The notes under the pieces: model-generated
Database searches by the model: none
What the model saw: only the letters and a program-made list of their open reading frames with translations
What the model was told of the DNA's origin: nothing
Assembly: GCF_003815015.1 (NCBI RefSeq)
Contig: NZ_RKRE01000002.1
Coordinates: forward strand, 62,001-126,000
DNA from: Thermodesulfitimonas autotrophica
Lineage (GTDB): Bacteria; Bacillota; Desulfotomaculia; Desulfotomaculales; Ammonificaceae
Direction of reading: 5' to 3'
DNA length: 64,000 nt
Translations under genes and position numbers: made by a program
Part shown: in pieces, positions 57,436 to 64,000 of the stretch
How positions within the stretch are numbered: the stretch's first letter is position 1
How the letters are laid out: every line of letters starts with the position of its first letter

Positions 57436-57523
57436 GCCTTTACCTCCGTTACCCGCGTTTTATTGACCCCGCGGCAATTTTCTGTTAGTATCAAAAAAAC
57501 CGAATAAGCCGCAAGGAGGAAAC

Positions 57524-58000
57524 ATGTCCACCGTTGGGCTCGTGATTGCGGTTATTTTCTTCCTGGCCGGGCTTGCCGGAACCATTCTTCCCATCTTGCC
57601 CGGAGCCCCGTTGCTTCTCGCCGGCATGGTGATCTACGGCCTCTTCACCGGCTTCGCCAAACTCAATCTTCTCTTTTTCGTAGGCCAGGCACTGCTGGTC
57701 GCCCTTACCTTTGCGGTTGACTACCTAGCAAGTGCCTGGGGCGTTGCCCGCCACGGGGGCTCAAGATTGGCCATCTGGGGCGGCGCAATCGGTCTCCTTA
57801 TAGGGGCCTTCTTCGCTCCCGCCGGAATCATCCTGGGACCCTTCGCCGGTGCTTTTCTCGGTGAACTGGTCGCCTCACGGCGTTCCGTCCATTCCCTGCG
57901 GGTCGGCGTTGGCTCCCTTATCGGTTTTTTCGGCGGCACGCTGGTAAAATTGGCGCTGGAAATAGGCATGGTAATCTGGTTTTTCGCGGCTATCTTTTAG
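57524..58000 (+). CDS. DUF456 membrane protein
   Basis: 158 aa, with three or four transmembrane helices and the glycine-rich DUF456 pattern (ILPGAPLLLAGMVIYG, GPFAGAFLGELV). Function unknown. Its 3' end overlaps the convergent activase gene by 11 nt. Confidence 0.88.
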   Translation: MSTVGLVIAVIFFLAGLAGTILPILPGAPLLLAGMVIYGLFTGFAKLNLLFFVGQALLVALTFAVDYLASAWGVARHGGSRLAIWGGAIGLLIGAFFAPAGIILGPFAGAFLGELVASRRSVHSLRVGVGSLIGFFGGTLVKLALEIGMVIWFFAAIF

Positions 58001-58775
58001 CCTGACGCACCAGATCCCGGGCTATGAGCGCCGCTCCGAGCGCACCGACGATCTGCGGCTCCGGGGGTACCGCTACCGGCACGCCAAGCCGCCGGGTTAA
58101 GGCCGCAACCACCGCCCGGTTCTTGGCCACTCCCCCCGTCATCGCCACCTTCTCCACCAAGCCGACTCGGTGGACAAGCGCCGCAATCCGCTCGGCAATC
58201 GACTCGCAGAGGCCGCGCGCAATCTCCTCGCGGGGCGTCCCCTGGCCGATAAGGGAAACGACCTCCGACTCGGCAAAAACGGCGCAAATGCTGGTGATCG
58301 GCGCCGCTTTACCGGCGGCTTCCGCCAGGACGCTCAGCCCTTCGAGGTCGGTTTCCAACGCCCGCGCCATCACTTCCAAGAAGCGTCCGGTCCCCGCGGC
58401 GCACTTGTCGTTCATCGCAAAATCCTCTACCTCGCCCCGCGCGTTAACCCGGATCACCTTTGAGTCTTGGCCCCCAATATCGATAACCGTCCGCGTGTCC
58501 GGAAGAAGGTAGACCGCGCCGCGGGCGTGGCAGGTGATTTCCGTTACCCGGCGGTCGGCAAACGGGACGACGATCCGGCCGTAACCCGTAGCGACAATAG
58601 CGGCTAACTCGCCCCGGGGAATCCCGGCAGCCGCCAGCGCCGCAGCAAGCGCTTCTTCGGCCGCCCGGCGGCCCTCCGCTCCCGCAGGAAGGATACTGTA
58701 ACCGGCAATGCGCTTATCTGCAAGGATCACCGCTTCTGCGGAAAGAGAACCGATATCGATTCCCGCGACCAACAA
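57990..58775 (-). CDS. BadF/BcrA-type ATPase, CoA-dehydratase activator
   Basis: 261 aa, ASKHA fold. GIDIGSLSAEAV (phosphate 1), DIGGQDSKVIRVN (phosphate 2), MNDKCAAGTGRFLEVMA with the cluster cysteine, and MTGGVAKNRAVVAAL (adenosine). A second cluster cysteine is in SICAVFAESEV. Such proteins reductively activate 2-hydroxyacyl-CoA dehydratases or benzoyl-CoA reductases through a [4Fe-4S] cluster shared by a dimer. The dehydratase itself is not in the window. Confidence 0.92.
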   Translation of the reverse strand: MLVAGIDIGSLSAEAVILADKRIAGYSILPAGAEGRRAAEEALAAALAAAGIPRGELAAIVATGYGRIVVPFADRRVTEITCHARGAVYLLPDTRTVIDIGGQDSKVIRVNARGEVEDFAMNDKCAAGTGRFLEVMARALETDLEGLSVLAEAAGKAAPITSICAVFAESEVVSLIGQGTPREEIARGLCESIAERIAALVHRVGLVEKVAMTGGVAKNRAVVAALTRRLGVPVAVPPEPQIVGALGAALIARDLVRQAKR

Positions 58776-58960
58776 GCTTCAAACCCCCTATTCGTTTTTA
58801 AGGCCCGCAGGCACTACAAACCCCGCCATTCCCGTCTTCCGGCCGCCGTGGCCGGTCTTTATACTAATTCCACCGCCTAATGGTTATTCCTTCCAGTTGG
58901 CGGCCTAACATTTTGGTTGATATTCCCAAGTCTTTCGACGCACCAGTTACCGGTCCGCCG

Positions 58961-59773
58961 TTACGGCTCAAGGCCCTCCCCCCAAAGGTCATCCTCCCCC
59001 AGCGCAGACGTCCCGGCCCCCGCCGGTAGTTTTGCCGCTTTCCCGCCCCGCTGGTACCAGAGATCGTTAAAGCTCACATTTTCCAGCGCCGTCCGGAAAC
59101 GCCGGCGAAATTCCGGATATCTTTCCGCAATGAACCCCACGATTTCCTTCATCGCCGCCCGCTGCGTCCGGCCGGCGTGAGGACAGACGGCCGGGAGCAC
59201 GGGAATACCCGCCTGCGTTACAAGACTGCTCAGGACCCGCTCGGGAACGTAGCTCAGCGGCCTGATAAGGTGAAGCCCAATGCGGTCTAAGTAAACCGCC
59301 GGGCGGAAAGTGCGGAGGCTACCCGCAAAAATAAGGTTAAGAAAAAAGGTTTCGATCACGTCGTCCAGATGGTGCCCCAGCGCCACTCGCTGGCAGCCGA
59401 GCGCCTTGGCCCGGGAATTCAAAAGGCCCGCACGGAGTTTAGCGCAAAGGGAGCAGGCACTCTTCTCGCCCTTCGCAGCGATAACTGCGGCAATCGGGTG
59501 TCGGACGATATGCAGCGGCACGCGCCGCTCCGCGCAAAAATTCGCCACGCGCGAATAATCGACGGGCGCCCAGCCCGCGTCCACTAAAATCGCCTCGAGC
59601 GAAAAGGAGAGGTGCGAGTAGTCCCGGAGGTAAGAGAGGATGTACAAGAGCGCCATGCTGTCCTTCCCCCCGGAAAGACCAACGGCCACTTTGTCGCCCG
59701 GAGCGATCATCGCGTAATCCTTGATGGCCCGCTTGACATCCGTCAAAAACCACTTGCCCCAGCTCTGCCGCAC
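58961..59773 (-). CDS. PP-loop tRNA-modifying protein, TtcA-like
   Basis: 270 aa. VGLSGGKDSMALLYIL is the PP-loop; CSLCAKLRAG gives a CxxC pair and GHHLDDVIETFFLN the following family signature, with a further cysteine in AVCPHAGRTQ. This is the TtcA/TtuA family that thiolates tRNA, with a [4Fe-4S] cluster. The full set of zinc-finger cysteines of TtuA is not seen, so TtcA-like is preferred. Confidence 0.88.
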   Translation of the reverse strand: MRQSWGKWFLTDVKRAIKDYAMIAPGDKVAVGLSGGKDSMALLYILSYLRDYSHLSFSLEAILVDAGWAPVDYSRVANFCAERRVPLHIVRHPIAAVIAAKGEKSACSLCAKLRAGLLNSRAKALGCQRVALGHHLDDVIETFFLNLIFAGSLRTFRPAVYLDRIGLHLIRPLSYVPERVLSSLVTQAGIPVLPAVCPHAGRTQRAAMKEIVGFIAERYPEFRRRFRTALENVSFNDLWYQRGGKAAKLPAGAGTSALGEDDLWGEGLEP

Positions 59774-59980
59774 CGCCGCAAGCCCCGTTTCTATGGAGAA
59801 ACATGTGACTCTATTATGCTTAACATCCTACCTCGAAATCAACCCTTCCGGGTAGTTTGCTTCGTTGGCAGCAGGATATGGAAAATGGCGTGGCGAAATC
59901 TTTACCAAGCCTACCTTTCCCCTGCGTATAAGGCAAAAAGAAGGGGGCAGGCTAAAATTCAGGGACGGAGGTGAACCGAA

Positions 59981-60298
59981 ATGGCAAAAATTAAGCAGGA
60001 GATGTCCCGCGAAGAGCTTGTATCGTTCCTTGAGCGAATCTTATCGGAGCTGAAAGAGGGTAAGCTCACCGTAGCGGAACTCCCGCTGCGCCTGCCGGAT
60101 AAGGCGAAAGTAGAAATAGAAACCGAAACAAAAAAGGACGGGCAGGAAATCGAGCTCGAAATCAAGTGGCAAGTCCCCGCAGAAGGTCAGGAAGATAGCG
60201 CCGCAGCGACCGGCAAGGAGCAATTAGCGGCCTCCGAGGGTCAGACCGAAACGGCCTCTGAAGAAGGCGAAAAGGAATGCGGCAAAGATCAAGCTTAA
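59981..60298 (+). CDS. amphi-Trp domain-containing protein
   Basis: 105 aa. KQEMSREELVSFLERILSEL, then GKLTVAELPLRLPD and IELEIKWQV, match the small amphi-Trp family of unknown function. An acidic low-complexity tail follows. Located 24 nt upstream of gap. Confidence 0.8.
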   Translation: MAKIKQEMSREELVSFLERILSELKEGKLTVAELPLRLPDKAKVEIETETKKDGQEIELEIKWQVPAEGQEDSAAATGKEQLAASEGQTETASEEGEKECGKDQA

Positions 60299-61331
<1,033 letters not shown>

Positions 61332-61333
<2 letters not shown>

Positions 61334-61358
61334 CAGGGTCTCAAGCCCTGCTATTTTA
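61332..61358 (+). terminator. Terminator of gap
   Basis: AGCAGGG and CCCTGCT pair with a TCTCAAG loop, followed by ATTTTAT. It begins within the stop codon of gap. The sufB gene converges from the other side. Confidence 0.85.
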
Positions 61359-61379
61359 TACCGCGGAACACAACGGGTG

Positions 61380-62528
61380 CTAAATCCCGAACCGGCTTTC
61401 GGCAATGGCCCGGTCGATTTCCTCCTGCAACACGGGCGGTAATCCTTCGATGCGGACGTTTAAAAAGCCCCGGACAATCGTCGCCGTAGCCTCGTCTTCG
61501 TCCAGCCCGCGGGCCATCAGGTATTCGATCTCCTCCTGGGCCACCTTGCCTACTGCCGCTTCGTGGGAGAGTTCCACGTTGGCCACCCGGGCATCGAGTT
61601 CGGGAACCGCGTAAATCCGGCCGGATTCCGAAAGCATCAGCCCCCGGCATTCGAGATGCCCCCGTACGCCGGCAACTTCGCCCGCAATGTAGCCCCGGTT
61701 AATAATCTCCCCCCCGGTCGTTATGGTGCGGGAGACAAGCTCGGCTTTGGTTCCCGGCGCGCTCAAGAAAACCCGGGAACCGACATCCATCTTCGTCCCG
61801 GGCGGGGCGATGAGAATAGTATTGTAACGGGCAACGCTGTTATGCCCCACAAGGCGTGTAAAGGGATTCATCAAAATATCTTTAACTCCGCTCAGACAGA
61901 TATAGTTAGAAAGGAAAACGGCATCTTCTTCCACCAGGGTGGCACCGCGCGGGCGAACGACCACGTCCCGGCCCCAGTTATGGATCATGGTGGAGGTAAG
62001 CTTGCCGCCTTTTTTCACGTAAGTCTCGGTTATCCCTACGTGAAGGCCCCGGTGGACGAAAGCGCCGGTCGCGCAACCGGCGATCACGTCAAGGCTCGCC
62101 CCTTCCTCCACGATGATAAGGTTGCGTACCTTCTGGGCCAGACCCTCATGCCCGATGTACATCCCCGCCTGAACGGGGTAGCGGGCCTTCACCCCCGGCA
62201 GGACCCGGATGAAGAAGCCGCTGATCGGCTGTCCCGACCGCCGCTCCTCCGGCAAGAAGGGAATCAACCGTCCCAGGTAATCCTCAACCCACGGGTAGCG
62301 CGTCGCCGCCTCCTGAATACCGAGCACCTCCACGCCTTCCTGGTCGCTGCGGCAGTGGACGACGGAGTGGTCGAGCTGCATAAAGGTTCCGGACCGCCCC
62401 GCACCAGTCACATCGAGCCCGGTGTGCAAAAGGCGCTCCCTCTCCGCTGTAGGCAGAAGGGTCAAATCTTCGATATAAGGGTGCGCTTCCGCTTCCTGAA
62501 CAAAAACTTCCTCTATTTTCTTCGCCAT
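61380..62528 (-). CDS. sufB: Fe-S cluster assembly scaffold SufB/SufD family
   Basis: 382 aa from the ATG at 62528 (GGAGGGATGGG upstream). A right-handed beta-helix of the SufBD type: VHRGLHVGITETYVKKGGKLTSTMIHNWG, GPGT-like turn APPGTKMDVGSR and EGLPPVLQEEIDRAI. It is shorter than SufB of full suf operons. It pairs only with SufC here, as in SmsCB-type minimal systems, which are thought to be ancestral scaffolds. Confidence 0.9.
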   Translation of the reverse strand: MAKKIEEVFVQEAEAHPYIEDLTLLPTAERERLLHTGLDVTGAGRSGTFMQLDHSVVHCRSDQEGVEVLGIQEAATRYPWVEDYLGRLIPFLPEERRSGQPISGFFIRVLPGVKARYPVQAGMYIGHEGLAQKVRNLIIVEEGASLDVIAGCATGAFVHRGLHVGITETYVKKGGKLTSTMIHNWGRDVVVRPRGATLVEEDAVFLSNYICLSGVKDILMNPFTRLVGHNSVARYNTILIAPPGTKMDVGSRVFLSAPGTKAELVSRTITTGGEIINRGYIAGEVAGVRGHLECRGLMLSESGRIYAVPELDARVANVELSHEAAVGKVAQEEIEYLMARGLDEDEATATIVRGFLNVRIEGLPPVLQEEIDRAIAESRFGI

Positions 62529-62551
62529 TGCTTCCCATCCCTCCGGCCTCT

Positions 62552-63307
62552 TTAAAGGACACAACGGACGCACTCGCCGTAGCCGACCCGCTTGATGCAG
62601 CTGAAGAGTTCCCGCGGGTTACCGCTGCACGAGAGGCGGCCTTTATAAAGCACGTGTCCGACATCCGCTTCGACGTAGTTGAGAATGTATCCCGTGTGGG
62701 TGATGATGAGTCCCGACTTGGTCCGGCCCATTCGGATTTCGCGCAGGGAACGTTTGTCCCACGGCGCAACCTCTTTTTCCAGCAGCCGGTTGATCGCCGT
62801 ACCGATTAAAGCCATGTTTTCCAGGTCGACGCCCGACTCAGGCTCGTCTAACAGCACCAGGTCGGGATTTTGGGCCAGCAACTGGATCAGCTCCGAACGC
62901 TTCAGCTCCCCACCCGAGAAGCCATGGTTGACCTCCCGGTCAAGAAAATCCGTTAAATCCAGGCTCTGGGCAAGGGTTTCAACCGAAACATCGTGCCGGG
63001 CCGCGATCCGGATGATGTCGCGCAACAGGACCCCCCGAAGCGTTGGCGGCCGCTGAAAGGCGATCCCTATCCCGCGCTTTGCGCGTTCGTTGACCGGCAA
63101 CGCAGTCACGTCCTCGCCGCGGAAGAAGATCCGGCCCTCAACCACCCGGTAGCGCGGAAAGCCCATAATTGTCCCGAGCAGCGTCGATTTGCCGGACCCG
63201 TTGGGGCCGAAAAGAACGTGTGTTTCCCCCGGTTTGATCTCCAGGTTGATATCCACCAGGACCGTGCGGTCACCGACGGCAACGGTCAGGCCTTCTATCT
63301 TTAGCAT
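62552..63307 (-). CDS. sufC: Fe-S assembly ATPase SufC
   Basis: 251 aa. Walker A FGPNGSGKST, Q-loop GIAFQRPP, signature FSGGELKRSELIQLL, Walker B LVLLDEPESGVD, and THTGYILNYV with the switch histidine. It drives SufB conformational change during cluster assembly. First of the two genes, 23 nt before sufB. Confidence 0.94.
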   Translation of the reverse strand: MLKIEGLTVAVGDRTVLVDINLEIKPGETHVLFGPNGSGKSTLLGTIMGFPRYRVVEGRIFFRGEDVTALPVNERAKRGIGIAFQRPPTLRGVLLRDIIRIAARHDVSVETLAQSLDLTDFLDREVNHGFSGGELKRSELIQLLAQNPDLVLLDEPESGVDLENMALIGTAINRLLEKEVAPWDKRSLREIRMGRTKSGLIITHTGYILNYVEADVGHVLYKGRLSCSGNPRELFSCIKRVGYGECVRCVL

Positions 63308-63319
63308 CCTTTATCCCTC

Positions 63320-64000
63320 CTACGCGCGACTAAAAGCCGCCACAAAGCTGCCCTGCGGCACCCCGAGCGCCGCCGCCACCGGACGGCATTTGGCTTTTAA
63401 CAGGTGAAAAACCCTCCCATCATTCATCTCCGAAAAGCTTTCGAAATATCCCATCCCTTTCGCTAAAATCAGGTCTGCCCGCTCGTAAAGCGCCCTGAAG
63501 GCCGGTGAAGCGGCTTCGAGGTCGAGCCCCGGTGAATCGGTGCCGGTCGTTTCTACCCGGCGAAAGGCCTCCCGGAGCCCGCTCGCTTCCAGGTCGGCCA
63601 GGGTGAGGTCGTTTTGCACCGGTGCCCCTTTCACGACGTAGACCGCCTCTTCCACCGCCACGGCCAAACGCCGGAAAAGAGGGAGATCAAAGTAACACTC
63701 GCCGGCGTTGTCCGTCAAGAAAAGGAGGCAGCGCACCCCCGCTAGCCGCTCGAGAAACGCCGGTATTTCGTCGATGTAAAACTCCACCGGCATCCTCATC
63801 TCCGCGGCAACCGTCGCCAGGTCCCGAAAAAAATCAATGCTATTGCCTAAGGCGGCCAGCCGAAAAAGGCTCGTCCAGTCATCATTCACGGAAGGAGAAA
63901 CCTCGCCAACAACTCGCGCTGATAGGGCAAGTTCCCCCTCTTTGACCTTCTTGAACGGGTCCGGATTTTGAGCGGTTTCCCTGATTACCCGCTGGGCCGC
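63320..64000 (-). CDS. DUF89/ARMT1-type protein, 5' end outside the window
   Basis: C-terminal 227 aa visible. The frame is open to the edge and continues upstream of the internal GTG at 63889 as good protein sequence (AAQRVIRETAQNPDPFKKV), so the start lies beyond 64000. LAALGNSIDFFRD, FLTDNAGECYFD and LILAKGMGYFESF are the DUF89 motifs, a metal-dependent damage-control phosphatase family. It ends 12 nt before sufC. Confidence 0.88.
   Translation of the reverse strand, partial: AAQRVIRETAQNPDPFKKVKEGELALSARVVGEVSPSVNDDWTSLFRLAALGNSIDFFRDLATVAAEMRMPVEFYIDEIPAFLERLAGVRCLLFLTDNAGECYFDLPLFRRLAVAVEEAVYVVKGAPVQNDLTLADLEASGLREAFRRVETTGTDSPGLDLEAASPAFRALYERADLILAKGMGYFESFSEMNDGRVFHLLKAKCRPVAAALGVPQGSFVAAFSRA

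Noticed and set aside
56473-57450. Cobalamin riboswitch near the cobU fusion
   Set aside because: No B12-box or long structured leader is visible upstream of 57435.

Overview
This window looks like the chromosome of an anaerobic, probably thermophilic, spore-forming Firmicute (class Clostridia, Ammonifex/Desulfotomaculum-like). This is inferred from the gene mix: a dissimilatory-type ATP sulfurylase, DnaD and DnaI-like replication proteins, a CoA-dehydratase-type activase, an S-layer-homology protease, a YlxP (DUF503) protein, FeoAB and a minimal SufBC. No rRNA, insertion sequence or prophage was seen.

Layout. 1-4.2 kb: tRNA-Lys, a two-component pair and a divergent PepSY gene, then a FliD-like fragment. 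4.4-10.7 kb: a phosphate locus with two pstS paralogues flanking pstCA and a second kinase/regulator pair; pstB and phoU are absent and the regulator gene carries an in-frame TAG. Four promoters in these two regions share one architecture: hexamers every 11 bp, then exactly 9 nt, then a -10 box. 10.8-19.9 kb: metal and housekeeping genes (cNMP/DUF2225 protein, YjbQ, HAD phosphatase, zur-znuACB, fur-feoAB). 19.9-24.5 kb: poorly known genes and a decayed stretch with several frameshifted genes.

24.5-49.5 kb is the defence region. It holds an isolated CRISPR repeat, an AbrB/PIN pair, a GNAT remnant, a 45-repeat array (37-nt repeat, inferred transcription on the minus strand), csa1-cas4-cas2-cas1 and a type I-D-like effector operon: split Cas3' helicase and Cas3'' HD nuclease, a large subunit with a zinc finger, a helical 212-aa protein, Csc2/Cas7-like and Csc1/Cas5-like proteins. 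A four-helix-bundle gene with terminal inverted repeats sits between cas2 and cas1, and a DUF4282 membrane protein between cas1 and csc1. A HIRAN protein, a VapBC pair and a cell-surface subtilase follow; cas6 and a WYL regulator lie 7 kb away from the cas operon.

49.6-64 kb returns to housekeeping: tRNA-Leu, a YkgJ-type protein, a ChbG/YdjC deacetylase, a cupin and a SAM hydroxide adenosyltransferase, sat with a small unknown partner gene, dnaI- and dnaD-like genes, a DUF503-CobU fusion, a CoA-enzyme activase, a TtcA-like PP-loop protein, gap, sufCB and the start of a DUF89 gene cut by the window edge.

The most interesting material is (i) the variant I-D-like CRISPR-Cas system with its embedded accessory genes and split-off repeat, and (ii) the shared 11-bp-repeat promoters next to a phosphate response regulator interrupted by an amber codon.
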